Below are positions 7,529-16,154 of a stretch of DNA of 64,000 bases, one piece after another. A program made the translations under genes and the position numbers. This DNA is from Dysgonomonas sp. PH5-45. Lineage in GTDB: Bacteria; Bacteroidota; Bacteroidia; Bacteroidales; Dysgonomonadaceae. Within the stretch, counting starts at the first letter, position 1, and the number at the start of each line of letters is the position of its first letter. Where the stretch lies: NCBI RefSeq assembly GCF_029893235.1, contig NZ_JARXWE010000006.1, forward strand, positions 29,018-93,017, written 5' to 3'. The notes below the pieces were generated by a model that did not search any database, was not told the origin of the DNA, and worked only from the letters and a program-made list of their open reading frames with translations.

Positions 7529-9529
7529 ATGTCAAAGATAGGTGTATTTATTTGCCATTGCGGCGAAAACATCGGTGCTACTGTCGATTGTGAAAAGGTA
7601 GCAGCCGAAGCCGCAAAAATTGATGGTGTTGAATTTGCCACCGACTATAAATATATGTGTTCCGATCCCGGACAAACACTCATCAAAAATGCCATTAAGG
7701 AAAAAGGACTGACGGGTGTTGTTGTGGGGGCTTGTTCGCCACGTATGCACGAACCTACTTTTCGCAAGGCTTGTGCCGAAGCTGGATTAAATCCATATCT
7801 GTGCGAGATGGCCAACCTGCGCGAACATTGTTCGTGGGTACACGAAAAAGGTGATGCCACTACCGGAAAAGCCATCGACTTGGTGCGCATGTTGGTCGAA
7901 AAAACAAAACGTAACAAATCGCTCACACCCATAAAAGTACCGGTGTCGAAAAAGGCGCTTGTTATTGGGGGAGGTATTGCCGGTATACAATCGGCTTTAG
8001 ATATTGCCAATGCGGGGCATCAGGTTATTATGGTGGAAAAAGAGCCGTCCATAGGCGGGCATATGTCGCAGCTGTCGGAAACGTTCCCCACGCTCGACTG
8101 TTCGCAATGTATCCTCACCCCTCGTATGGTTGAGGTGGCGCAGCATCCCAATATCACACTTTATACATATGCCGAGCTTGAAAGTTTGGACGGGTTTATC
8201 GGTAACTTTAAAGCAACAATACGCCTCAAGGCAAAAAGTGTAGATTATAAAACCTGTACCGGATGTGGCGCATGTACAACAAAGTGTCCTACCAAGAAAA
8301 TTCCGAGCGAGTTTAACGAAGGTTTGGGCATGCGCACGGCTATATATACGCCTTTTCCGCAGGCTGTACCCAATAAACCGGTTATAGACAAGGAGCATTG
8401 CGCGTATTATCAGAAAGGAAAATGTAAAGTTTGTCAGAAGATATGCCCAACAGGAGCTATTGAGTTTGACAAAGAAGATGAATTTATAACCGAAGATGTT
8501 GGGGCGATAGTTCTTGCAACAGGTTTTAATGTATTGAAACCCGACTTCTTCCCCGAATACGGATACGGAAAATATCCGGACGTGATTACAGGTTTACAGT
8601 TCGAGCGTTTGGCTTCGGCTTCGGGGCCTACTTTGGGCGAAATTCGCCGTCCATCGGATGGTAAAATTCCGCAAAAGATAGTGTTTATAGCCTGTGCCGG
8701 CTCGCGCGACCCAGCCAAGGGAATCCCGTATTGCTCTAAGATATGCTGTATGTACACCGCTAAGCATGCCATGCTCTACCAACACAAGGTACATGGTGGC
8801 GAATCGTATGTCTTCTATATGGATATCCGTGCAGGGGGTAAAAACTACGAGGAATTTGTGCGCCGTGCCATTGAAGAAGATGGAGCAAACTATTTGCGTG
8901 GGCGTGTGGCTCGTGTTTACGAGAAAAACGGCAAACTCGTGGTTTGTGGCGTTGATACGTTGATGGGAGCAAAACAGGTTGAGATAGAAGCCGATATGGT
9001 TGTTCTTGCCACTGCGGGTGTAGCCAGTTGTGGAGCAGAAGATTTGGCGCAGAAAACACATGTCTCGTACGATGCCTACAATTTCTTTGCCGAAGCGCAT
9101 CCTAAACTAAAGCCAGTGGAAACAAATACGGCAGGTATCTATCTGTGTGGGGCTTGCCAAGCTCCGAAGGATATACCCGATACGGTAGCTACGGCATCGG
9201 GGGCAGCGGCTAAGGTAATTGGTCTGTTCTCGAACAACGAGCTGACCCGTGAGCCTATGGTAGCTGTTGTGAACAGGTCGGCTCCTCCGGTATTTTCTAC
9301 TTGTGTGGGCTGCTTCCTTTGCCAGACGGCATGTCCGTATCAGGCCATTGAGCGCGAAGAAATTAAAAACCGTAACGGAGAGGTTATAAAAACAGTGGCT
9401 AAGGTAAATCCGGGGCTGTGTCAGGGTTGTGGAACGTGTGTCTCGTTCTGCCGTTCCAAATCGATCGACTTGGAAGGATTTTCGAACGAGCAAATGTATT
9501 CCGAAGTTTTGGCAGTGTTAGAAGAGTAG
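7529..9529 (+). CDS. hdrA: Heterodisulfide reductase subunit A-like flavoprotein (HdrA)
   Basis: 666 residues, full length for HdrA, the electron-bifurcating FAD subunit. From the N-terminus: a domain with CHCGENI, the FAD-binding GGGIAG (147-152), the family CSQC (191-194), a ferredoxin motif from C243 (CTGCGACTTKC), a second cysteine group (KCKVCQKICP), the rest of the flavin domain, and two C-terminal ferredoxin motifs (CVGCFLCQTAC and CQGCGTC). In methanogens HdrA confurcates electrons between ferredoxin and HdrBC. It starts 13 bases after hdrB. All expected cofactor motifs are present. Confidence 0.93.
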   Translation: MSKIGVFICHCGENIGATVDCEKVAAEAAKIDGVEFATDYKYMCSDPGQTLIKNAIKEKGLTGVVVGACSPRMHEPTFRKACAEAGLNPYLCEMANLREHCSWVHEKGDATTGKAIDLVRMLVEKTKRNKSLTPIKVPVSKKALVIGGGIAGIQSALDIANAGHQVIMVEKEPSIGGHMSQLSETFPTLDCSQCILTPRMVEVAQHPNITLYTYAELESLDGFIGNFKATIRLKAKSVDYKTCTGCGACTTKCPTKKIPSEFNEGLGMRTAIYTPFPQAVPNKPVIDKEHCAYYQKGKCKVCQKICPTGAIEFDKEDEFITEDVGAIVLATGFNVLKPDFFPEYGYGKYPDVITGLQFERLASASGPTLGEIRRPSDGKIPQKIVFIACAGSRDPAKGIPYCSKICCMYTAKHAMLYQHKVHGGESYVFYMDIRAGGKNYEEFVRRAIEEDGANYLRGRVARVYEKNGKLVVCGVDTLMGAKQVEIEADMVVLATAGVASCGAEDLAQKTHVSYDAYNFFAEAHPKLKPVETNTAGIYLCGACQAPKDIPDTVATASGAAAKVIGLFSNNELTREPMVAVVNRSAPPVFSTCVGCFLCQTACPYQAIEREEIKNRNGEVIKTVAKVNPGLCQGCGTCVSFCRSKSIDLEGFSNEQMYSEVLAVLEE

Positions 9530-9550
9530 AAAACTGAAAATTTTATAAAA

Positions 9551-10012
9551 ATGAAAAAACATATCTTATATACTTGCTTAGTGGCTGTTTTAGTGTCTTT
9601 TTCTTCATGCAAGACAACAGAATCAACAAATACAGATACAGGAAAAAAGAAAAATGTTGTTCATAAACTATATAATAAAGAAACTTTTAAGATAGAAAAA
9701 TATAGTGAAGATAAGTCTTACGGGTATACAGAAGAAAACCCTATAAAGGTTGGAGGAGCTTTGAAGAGCAAAGGACCAGAAAATGAACGTCGATTTTTAA
9801 ATGCTTTGGCAGGTCCTAATGGAGAAGTTATCACTTATATAAGAGGGGGTAATTGTTGTCCCTTTGAAACTGAAAACGGTTTTTTAGGCGGAGGCCTTTT
9901 AGACAAATATATAATATCGTATAAAGGATTGAAAGAAAATATTACTCTTTATATCAATATGTACGATTCGGAAGAATTAGCGGTTCCCGTTGGTTTTAAA
10001 CTGAAATATTAA
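9551..10012 (+). CDS. Small lipoprotein inside the flx-hdr operon
   Basis: 153 residues with a lipoprotein signal: hydrophobic stretch and lipobox ending SFSSC with Cys20. The mature part includes GGNCCPFETENGFLGGG (about 98-114), a signature I associate with a Bacteroidetes family sometimes mislabelled as a KDO8-phosphate aldolase; nothing here resembles an aldolase. It lies between hdrA and flxD in the same orientation with gaps of 21 and 16 bases. By eye its codons are more AT-rich than those of its neighbours, suggesting later insertion. Cytoplasmic Flx-Hdr proteins would not contact it directly, so a link to the complex is doubtful. Confidence 0.8.
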   Translation: MKKHILYTCLVAVLVSFSSCKTTESTNTDTGKKKNVVHKLYNKETFKIEKYSEDKSYGYTEENPIKVGGALKSKGPENERRFLNALAGPNGEVITYIRGGNCCPFETENGFLGGGLLDKYIISYKGLKENITLYINMYDSEELAVPVGFKLKY

Positions 10013-10028
10013 TTATTGTAAAAAAACA

Positions 10029-10508
10029 ATGAGTAACGAATTTGAACCTAAAATAGTAGCATTTGTTTGTAACTGGTGTACTTATGCCGGAGCAGACCTT
10101 ACGGGAACAAGCCGTATCAAATATGCCTCTAACGTAAAGATTGTACGTTTTCCGTGTACGGGGCGTATAGACTTCATGCTGTTGCTGAAGGCTTTTGCAA
10201 ACGGATCGGACGGAGTGATTGTTTCGGGTTGTCACCCGAACGACTGTCACTATACGTCGGGTAACTTCCACGCCCGCCGCCGTTGGATATTGTTCCGCAG
10301 TTTGTTAGACTTTTTAGGAATAGACATACGCCGCATTCAGTTTTCGTGGGTGTCGGCAGCCGAGGGTGCAAAATGGGCGGATATAGTAAATACCACTGTA
10401 ACAAATATCCGTGAGTTGGGGCCTTATACCGAATATCGTCGTGCTTCAAGTTTTCTGGAAGCTAACGAAGCCGACCTATCGAAAGAAATGGAGGTGACAC
10501 ATGAATGA
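10029..10508 (+). CDS. flxD: MvhD/FlxD-type iron-sulfur subunit
   Basis: 159 residues. The hydrogenase-iron-sulfur-subunit (MvhD) signature is clear: CNWC (14-17) with YAGAD, FPCTGR (C43) and GCHPNDCHY (C68, C73). In methanogens MvhD carries a [2Fe-2S] cluster and links the electron donor to HdrA. In the Flx-Hdr complex FlxD does the same for the FlxABC module. No MvhA/MvhG hydrogenase subunits are nearby, so the donor is a NAD(P)-linked module and not H2. Its last 8 bases overlap the start of the next gene, a sign of translational coupling. Confidence 0.9.
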   Translation: MSNEFEPKIVAFVCNWCTYAGADLTGTSRIKYASNVKIVRFPCTGRIDFMLLLKAFANGSDGVIVSGCHPNDCHYTSGNFHARRRWILFRSLLDFLGIDIRRIQFSWVSAAEGAKWADIVNTTVTNIRELGPYTEYRRASSFLEANEADLSKEMEVTHE

Positions 10509-11292
10509 TCTGAAAGCGAAAGTTAAAGATTTGTTTGAATCGGGAGCGATAAATCTTTTTATCGGATACGAAGAAGGTACACGCCGTCCACGTCCGCTTT
10601 TTGTGAAGAATGCCGAGGAGACCAATAAGCTTGTTTTTGACGACAGATGTTCGGGCAATCTGGCAGTTTACCTCACACGCAAAGATTTGATAGGGGGTAA
10701 GAAAGTAGGTATTGCGGCTTCTTATTATGCGCTGAAAAGTATAAATCAACTTGTGAGCGAAAATCAGTTGAGTGACGAATGGTTACGTGTTATCGGTCTG
10801 TCGGCAGATGGCAAATTGCTTGAATTCGGTTCGTTGGCTGAGGTGAGCGAGTATTTGAAAACAGCTTCGGCACCACCCAAACAAAACGAAGATGAATTGG
10901 TACGACAAATTGAAGCAATGACGATGGAAGAGCGTTGGCAATTTTGGTCGGACGAACTGTCGAAATGCTTTAAATGCTACGCCTGCCGCGCGGCTTGCCC
11001 GATGTGTTATTGTACCAAATGTATTGTTGAGGTAAACCGTCCGCAGTGGATACAGCCGTGGGCAACAACACTCAGCAATATGGAGTGGCAGATAAACCGT
11101 GTTATGCACATGGCGGGGCGTTGTTCTGACTGCGGCTCGTGTGGAGAGGCTTGCCCGTTGGGTATTCCTATCCATCTGTTAACGCATAAAATGAGTGAAA
11201 CGGTAGCTGCTAACTTTGGCCAGAATGGTGACGATAAGGGCAATGTGCTTTCTACATTCAAGCCCGAAGACAAGGAAAACTTTATATTGTAA
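10501..11292 (+). CDS. flxC: FlxC-like iron-sulfur protein
   Basis: 263 residues. The C-terminal half carries ferredoxin-type clusters: C156-C159-C162-C166 followed closely by C169/C171/C174, and C208-C211-C214-C218. The N-terminal 150 residues resemble an FdhB/flavin-dehydrogenase beta-like part without obvious cofactor motifs. It overlaps flxD by 8 bases and precedes the FlxB-like gene by 16. I assign it to FlxC by gene order and cysteine pattern; the FlxB/FlxC labels could be exchanged. It should relay electrons between the FAD/NAD(P) subunit and FlxD. Confidence 0.75.
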   Translation: MNDLKAKVKDLFESGAINLFIGYEEGTRRPRPLFVKNAEETNKLVFDDRCSGNLAVYLTRKDLIGGKKVGIAASYYALKSINQLVSENQLSDEWLRVIGLSADGKLLEFGSLAEVSEYLKTASAPPKQNEDELVRQIEAMTMEERWQFWSDELSKCFKCYACRAACPMCYCTKCIVEVNRPQWIQPWATTLSNMEWQINRVMHMAGRCSDCGSCGEACPLGIPIHLLTHKMSETVAANFGQNGDDKGNVLSTFKPEDKENFIL

Positions 11293-11308
11293 CGAAGAAA
11301 AGAGTCCT

Positions 11309-12349
11309 ATGGAAAGAAAATATATATCAGACGAGTCGCTAAAGACTTTCATCAATCAACTGAACGATGAAGGGCGGCATGTCTATGCACCTGTTGCCAA
11401 AGGCGAAAAAACGGAGTTTGAACGTGTAAAATCGTTCGACAAGATATCGTTAGATCATATACAAACAACCCAATCGATAAAAGCTGTGGCTTTTCCCCGT
11501 ACCGAGAAGTTGTTTTCGTATACCAAAAATAAAGGAGATGTTACGCTCGAGGATTATAATCCTGATTTGATTCCGGAGATGGTTGTCTTTGGACTTCACC
11601 CTTGCGATGCAGCAGGCTTTAAGCCTCTTTCTAATATATTTAACTGGGGAACTCCCGATGTGCCGTTCAATGAACGTCGCCGACGAACAACGCTCATTGC
11701 GATGAGTTGTACACAGAGCGATGAGTTCTGTTTCTGCACGTCGGTCAATGGTGGGCCGGGCAATACCGCAGGTAGTGATATTCTGCTCACACCTATTAAG
11801 GACAAGAATGGGTATCTGGTGGAAGTTGTGTCTGAAAAAGGGCAGGAGCTTGTCAGCAAATACGCCGGCTTATTTGGTGAGGCTCCCGATGTTGATAAAG
11901 AAGCATATCTGGCAAAACTTTCGCGGAAATTCAGTCTGGATGATTTACGAGGCAAGATATCGCATATGTTCGAGAGTGAGGTATGGAAAAAACAATCGGA
12001 ACGCTGTTTAGGCTGTGGAGCTTGCGCTTTTGTGTGCCCTACGTGTGCTTGTTTCGATATTCAGGAGGATACCAAAGGAAGTAAAGGCAACCGTTTGCGT
12101 TGCTGGGATTCGTGCGGATTCTCCCTGTTTACATTCCATACATCGGGACATAATCCGCGCGAGGTGCAAAGCCAACGTTGGCGTCAACGTTTGTTGCATA
12201 AGTTTTCGTATATGCCCGAACGCCTGTCGGTGGTAGGCTGTACGGGTTGCGGGCGCTGCTCAAGGGCATGTCCTGTGGATATGAACATATCAGACCATTT
12301 GGCAGAGATAGCCGATTTAAGTGTAGTAACAACCGAAAAAGAAAAATAA
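11309..12349 (+). CDS. flxB: FlxB-like protein, sulfhydrogenase/AsrA beta-subunit type
   Basis: 346 residues from ATG 11309; the frame is open further upstream but that part overlaps flxC and lacks family features. The N-terminal region holds GLHPCDAAG (95-103) and SCTQSDEFCFC (133-143), typical of AsrA and sulfhydrogenase beta subunits. Two ferredoxin motifs follow, C233-C236-C239-C243 and C311-C314-C317-C321. It would carry electrons from the FAD/NAD(P) reductase into the complex. It lies between flxC and the reductase gene with gaps of 16 and 5 bases. Confidence 0.78.
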   Translation: MERKYISDESLKTFINQLNDEGRHVYAPVAKGEKTEFERVKSFDKISLDHIQTTQSIKAVAFPRTEKLFSYTKNKGDVTLEDYNPDLIPEMVVFGLHPCDAAGFKPLSNIFNWGTPDVPFNERRRRTTLIAMSCTQSDEFCFCTSVNGGPGNTAGSDILLTPIKDKNGYLVEVVSEKGQELVSKYAGLFGEAPDVDKEAYLAKLSRKFSLDDLRGKISHMFESEVWKKQSERCLGCGACAFVCPTCACFDIQEDTKGSKGNRLRCWDSCGFSLFTFHTSGHNPREVQSQRWRQRLLHKFSYMPERLSVVGCTGCGRCSRACPVDMNISDHLAEIADLSVVTTEKEK

Positions 12350-12354
12350 AGGCG

Positions 12355-13191
12355 ATGGATAGCAATATATATTTACCTAATCTGATGATAGTTGAAAAAA
12401 TTACACAGGAAGCACCGGGTGTAAAAACTCTCAGATTGAAGTTTAAGGACGAGGAATTTGGACAGAAGTTCGAGTTTAAAGCCGGACAATTTGCCGAATA
12501 TTCAGCCTTTGGCGAGGGCGAATGTACTTTCTGTATAGCATCTTCGCCAACCCGCAAAGGGTACGTAGAATGCACCTTCAGGGAAGCAGGACGGGTAACG
12601 TCGGCTTTGGCAAAGCTCGAAGAAGGCGATACAATGGGCTTCCGTGGACCTTACGGAAACACTTTCCCGATAGATGAATGGAAAGGTAAAAATCTGCTGT
12701 TTATTGCCGGAGGTATTGCCCTTCCGCCCATGCGTTGCGTGATATGGAATACTCTTGATACACGGGAGAATTTTGGCGACATAAGCATCGTTTACGGAGC
12801 AAAATCGCCTGCCGATTTGGTGTATAAGCACGAACTGAAAGAGTGGGGCGAACGCCCTGACGTGAAACTTGCCGTTACGGTCGATCCCGGAGGCGAAACT
12901 CCCGATTGGAAAGGTGAAGTAGGTTTCGTTCCGGCCGTGGTCGAAAAAATGAATCCATCGCCCGAAAACACAATAGCCATCGTTTGCGGCCCCCCGATAA
13001 TGATAAAAATGACGTTTCCGGTATTGGATAAACTCGGATTCAAACCCGAAAATATTTATACCACGCTCGAGAATCGTATGAAGTGTGGGGTAGGGAAATG
13101 CGGACGGTGTAATGTAGGCGAAAAATATGTCTGCAAAGACGGGCCTGTTTTCTCTCGTTTGGAATTAGAAGCTTTGCCTGCCGAATATTAA
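12355..13191 (+). CDS. flxA: FlxA-like FAD/NAD(P)-binding reductase
   Basis: 278 residues from ATG 12355, five bases after the preceding stop; earlier in-frame starts overlap flxB. Domains in order: an FAD-binding beta-barrel (about 1-105; GRVTSAL and GFRGPYGN fit the ferredoxin-reductase fold), an NAD(P)-binding domain (LLFIAGGIALPP 114-125; CGPP 211-214), and a C-terminal [2Fe-2S] motif C244, C249, C252, C260 as in dihydroorotate dehydrogenase electron-transfer and sulfhydrogenase gamma subunits. It is the likely NAD(P)H entry or exit point of the complex and the last gene before a terminator. Confidence 0.85.
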   Translation: MDSNIYLPNLMIVEKITQEAPGVKTLRLKFKDEEFGQKFEFKAGQFAEYSAFGEGECTFCIASSPTRKGYVECTFREAGRVTSALAKLEEGDTMGFRGPYGNTFPIDEWKGKNLLFIAGGIALPPMRCVIWNTLDTRENFGDISIVYGAKSPADLVYKHELKEWGERPDVKLAVTVDPGGETPDWKGEVGFVPAVVEKMNPSPENTIAIVCGPPIMIKMTFPVLDKLGFKPENIYTTLENRMKCGVGKCGRCNVGEKYVCKDGPVFSRLELEALPAEY

Positions 13192-13220
13192 TATCGCGTA
13201 GGTTTTATATAAAGAAATAC

Positions 13221-13254
13221 AAAGCTGGTTTTATACAAAAACCGGCTTTTTCTT
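13221..13254 (+). terminator. Terminator of the flx-hdr operon
   Basis: A stem of about 11 bp with one G-T pair (AAGCTGGTTTT at 13222-13232 with its partner at 13238-13248) is followed by a T-rich run. The convergent lipoprotein gene ends at 13266, so the hairpin may serve both strands. Confidence 0.8.
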
Positions 13255-13265
13255 TTGCCAGTTGG

Positions 13266-14273
13266 TTATTGTTTTACGAAATATCCGTCGGAGTTTATTC
13301 TGTATATCTCATTCTTGACGGAAGCTACTTTTCCTCTCTTTATTGTTGTCAGTTCCAGCTTTATGGTGAAGTCGTCAGTAATTTCGAATGTTGTTTCGTC
13401 GCCCCAATAGTTATCGTCGTCACCGTCATATTCGGCCGAGTCGATTGTCAGGCTTGAAACAACTTTGTTGTTTTTTATGACAACCAAGTCGGAAGACGCA
13501 TAATCGCCACATTCCGAGTTTACGAGCAGATAATACACATCGTTTTCGGTATGCGCTAAGGTTATGTAATTTATACTGTTGAAGCACGAAAAGTTATTCA
13601 TACCCACTACATTCTTGCAGGTGAATGACGAGTAGTGAAGCGAGCTTAAATCGTCCGAATTTATGGGATATTTCAAATCGGCAATTTTTGCAAAACAAGA
13701 AGCTTTTGTGCCGGAATTTTTATTTGCAAGAGCCTTTATTTTTCCATTGGGTTCTATTGTATAATTTTTATACTCAAACCATTGGTAGTTTCCTTGTTGA
13801 TTGATGCTGGTGATGCTAAATTGATAATCTTTGTTAATGTCGAACGATACGGAACCTTTCTGTTTTTGCGATTTTGTAAACTCACTCTCAATCTCCAATT
13901 CGGATACAACAGAGTCTCTCAACACAGTTAACAGGGTGTATCGGTATTTATATCCATCGCTTTTTGTGGGAACTATAACAACATCAACGTTTTCAACATC
14001 GGGCAGAGGGTAATAAAGCAGATAGTCTTTCCCTCCGGTATATTTTTCCATTCCTTTCAGTCCGGAATACAAAGTATCGGGTTTCAGCTTCGCCGACACA
14101 GCAATATTGCCATTGTACGGGAAAACGATAGTTGATTCGGTAAACAGATTGACAGGCAGGGTGTCAACTTCTTCTTCAAAAACATCATGAGCCGACACTA
14201 CTTCGGGCTCTTTTTTGTTTTGGCAACCTATTAATAACAGACTGATAACTGCCAGTCCATAAAGGCTTTTCAT
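13266..14273 (-). CDS. Lipoprotein of unknown function
   Basis: 335 residues from the ATG at 14273 (the frame extends upstream to 14309, but the signal peptide begins here). The N-terminus MKSLYGLAVISLLLIGC ends in a lipobox with Cys17, followed by a charged linker. The mature part is rich in beta-type residues, Ser, Asp and Tyr, with an acidic DGDDDNYWGDE stretch late in the chain. I recognise no domain. It is transcribed alone, divergently from the gene at 14418, with a TACATTTG -7 box at 14315-14322. Confidence 0.75.
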   Translation of the reverse strand: MKSLYGLAVISLLLIGCQNKKEPEVVSAHDVFEEEVDTLPVNLFTESTIVFPYNGNIAVSAKLKPDTLYSGLKGMEKYTGGKDYLLYYPLPDVENVDVVIVPTKSDGYKYRYTLLTVLRDSVVSELEIESEFTKSQKQKGSVSFDINKDYQFSITSINQQGNYQWFEYKNYTIEPNGKIKALANKNSGTKASCFAKIADLKYPINSDDLSSLHYSSFTCKNVVGMNNFSCFNSINYITLAHTENDVYYLLVNSECGDYASSDLVVIKNNKVVSSLTIDSAEYDGDDDNYWGDETTFEITDDFTIKLELTTIKRGKVASVKNEIYRINSDGYFVKQ

Positions 14274-14314
14274 ATTAATTATATTTATTAAATAACCTTT
14301 AACCAACACGAATG

Positions 14315-14375
14315 CAAATGTATATATTATATTCGTACAAGATGTACCAAAGCAACAATTTATTTTCTATTTTTG
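14315..14375. promoter_or_regulatory. Divergent promoter pair
   Basis: TACATTTG (minus strand, 14315-14322) serves the lipoprotein gene and TATTTTTG (plus strand, 14368-14375) serves the gene at 14418. Both are exact TAnnTTTG boxes about 43 bases from their start codons. Confidence 0.55.
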
Positions 14376-14417
14376 TGATAATTTTTTATTGCCGCAAACG
14401 GTAAATTTTTAACTGCT

Positions 14418-15080
14418 ATGGAAAATTTAAAATCGGCTTTGGCCGACAAAGTCTTGGAAATATCTTCTCGTGGAGGGGATGATATGCAAAAACGATTGGA
14501 TAGGATTCAACGTTTTCGCGATTTTTGTGCGGCGTGCCAATCGTTGATGGTGAAATATCCGGCCATAGAGACAGAATTGTTGAAAATGGTCTACAACGAC
14601 GATTACGATACAAAAGTAGCATCTTCGCGTGTTGACAGTATTATAAGCCTGAACGAAGAGCGGGAAGGGTTTATTACAACTCCGCCCGCGCAGCCTCTTG
14701 TAACTGAACACACGGATGAAGAACCAGACTTTGAAGAGCCTACCGAAAGTGATATTGAAACGGAAACCGAAAACCCATTGCCAGAAGTGGAGAATGAGGA
14801 GGCAGATGTAGCGGTTGCGGAATCTGTAATATATCCTACTTATCGGGCTGACGATACGCAAACGGAGCCCGACAAGGAAGAACCAGAGGTGAAAGCAAGT
14901 TTTTTCAAAAACGAAAACCTTAAAAAAGCTCTTCAGTTGGGTGGTATCATCTTGGTTATTGTAGCACTAATTTTTATAGTTAAATTTGTAATAAATAACT
15001 GGGTGGCTATCCTCTATGTTTTGGGTGGGGCAGCAGTTGTGTTTATCCTTATACTGTTTCTGTCGAGACGGAAAAAGTAG
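14418..15080 (+). CDS. Acidic protein with two C-terminal membrane segments
   Basis: 220 residues, family not recognised. Residues 1-75 look helical and may form a coiled coil. Residues 90-155 are a low-complexity Glu/Asp/Pro/Thr linker. Two hydrophobic segments follow (about 172-192 and 194-214) and the chain ends in SRRKK. The arrangement suggests a cytoplasmic helical domain held to the inner membrane from its C-terminus. It precedes murB by 46 bases and might be co-transcribed with the peptidoglycan genes; a role in the envelope is only suggested by position. Confidence 0.65.
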   Translation: MENLKSALADKVLEISSRGGDDMQKRLDRIQRFRDFCAACQSLMVKYPAIETELLKMVYNDDYDTKVASSRVDSIISLNEEREGFITTPPAQPLVTEHTDEEPDFEEPTESDIETETENPLPEVENEEADVAVAESVIYPTYRADDTQTEPDKEEPEVKASFFKNENLKKALQLGGIILVIVALIFIVKFVINNWVAILYVLGGAAVVFILILFLSRRKK

Positions 15081-15126
15081 TATCTAAGGAATAATCTTAT
15101 TTTTAGTAATATCATTAAAATTCAAT

Positions 15127-16134
15127 ATGGACGATCCGGAGCATCATTTTCAATTAAAAAACTACAATGCATTTAGAACAGAAGCATTTGCTAAGCTGTT
15201 TTGTGAGCCTCAAAACATAACGGAGTTAAGAGAGTGTCTGTTGAAATATCCGCACGAGCAGAAGTTGATAATAGGCGATGGCTGCAATTTGTTTTTTACG
15301 AAAGATTTTGATGGATTGGTTATCCATCCGCAAATAAAAGGAATCCGCGAAATTTCGGGCGATGAAGGCGACGAAGATGTTTTTATGGAAGTTATGGCTT
15401 CCGAAGACTGGGATTCGCTTGTAGAATATTGTGTAGGGAAGGGCTTTTCGGGACTGGAAAATCTGTCGTTGATTCCGGGAACCGTAGGGGCGTCGCCCGT
15501 TCAGAATATAGGGGCATACGGGGCGGAGGTCAAAGACTGTATCCGCGAAGTTGTAGCCCTCGATATTCATACCGGCGAAGCGGTTTCGTTCTCGAATGCC
15601 GAGTGTGAATTCTCCTATCGTGACAGTGTTTTTAAACGAAAAAAAGGGTATATCATCGTTTCGGTTGTTTTCCAACTAAAGAAAACATTTAAGTACGAAC
15701 CCAAATATGTTGACTTGAACAAGGAGCTGGAAAGCACTGAAGAACCTTCTTTGCAGGATGTGCGCGATGCTGTTATCCGTATTCGCAAAAGAAAATTGCC
15801 CGATCATAAGGAACTACCCAATTGCGGAAGTTTTTTCAAGAATCCTTACATAGAAAAAGAACAGGCAGAGGTGTTGGGCAAGATACACCCCGGACTTCCT
15901 GTTTATCCACAGCCTAACGGTTTGGTGAAAACATCGGCTGCTTTCCTGATCGATAAAGCCGGATATCGGGGCAAACGTATCGGCAATATTGGTACATACC
16001 CTAATCAGGCTCTGATTGTGGTGAATTATGGCGCAACCGATGGCAATGAGATTGTAGAATTTATGCATGAGATACAAGAGGCTGTACAAGAAGAATTTAA
16101 TATCAGCCTTGAGCCGGAAGTCAGAATACTTTAA
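15127..16134 (+). CDS. murB: UDP-N-acetylmuramate dehydrogenase MurB
   Basis: 335 residues, E. coli-type length. MurB reduces UDP-GlcNAc-enolpyruvate to UDP-MurNAc with NADPH and FAD in the cytoplasm. FAD-binding motifs GDGCN and SLIPGTVGASP with QNIGAYGAE are present. Catalytic residues are visible: Arg in FSYRDS, Ser in NCGSFFKNP, and Glu in the C-terminal EPEVRIL. The next gene, 20 bases on, is murA, which makes its substrate, so the first two committed steps of peptidoglycan synthesis are encoded together. Confidence 0.95.
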   Translation: MDDPEHHFQLKNYNAFRTEAFAKLFCEPQNITELRECLLKYPHEQKLIIGDGCNLFFTKDFDGLVIHPQIKGIREISGDEGDEDVFMEVMASEDWDSLVEYCVGKGFSGLENLSLIPGTVGASPVQNIGAYGAEVKDCIREVVALDIHTGEAVSFSNAECEFSYRDSVFKRKKGYIIVSVVFQLKKTFKYEPKYVDLNKELESTEEPSLQDVRDAVIRIRKRKLPDHKELPNCGSFFKNPYIEKEQAEVLGKIHPGLPVYPQPNGLVKTSAAFLIDKAGYRGKRIGNIGTYPNQALIVVNYGATDGNEIVEFMHEIQEAVQEEFNISLEPEVRIL

Positions 16135-16154
16135 ACACACAGAGAGAAATTATT

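Noticed and set aside
9551..10012. Aldolase annotation for the lipoprotein
   Set aside because: The sequence has a lipobox and no barrel or catalytic residues of KDO8-phosphate aldolase.
11216..11308. Upstream extension of the FlxB-like gene
   Set aside because: It overlaps flxC and lacks family similarity; ATG 11309 gives the expected start.
12247..12354. Upstream extension of the FlxA-like gene
   Set aside because: It lies inside flxB in another frame; ATG 12355 follows the flxB stop by five bases.
6037..13191. Methanogenic or hydrogenase (Mvh) version of the complex
   Set aside because: MvhA and MvhG are absent and a NAD(P)-linked reductase is present, so the donor is not H2.
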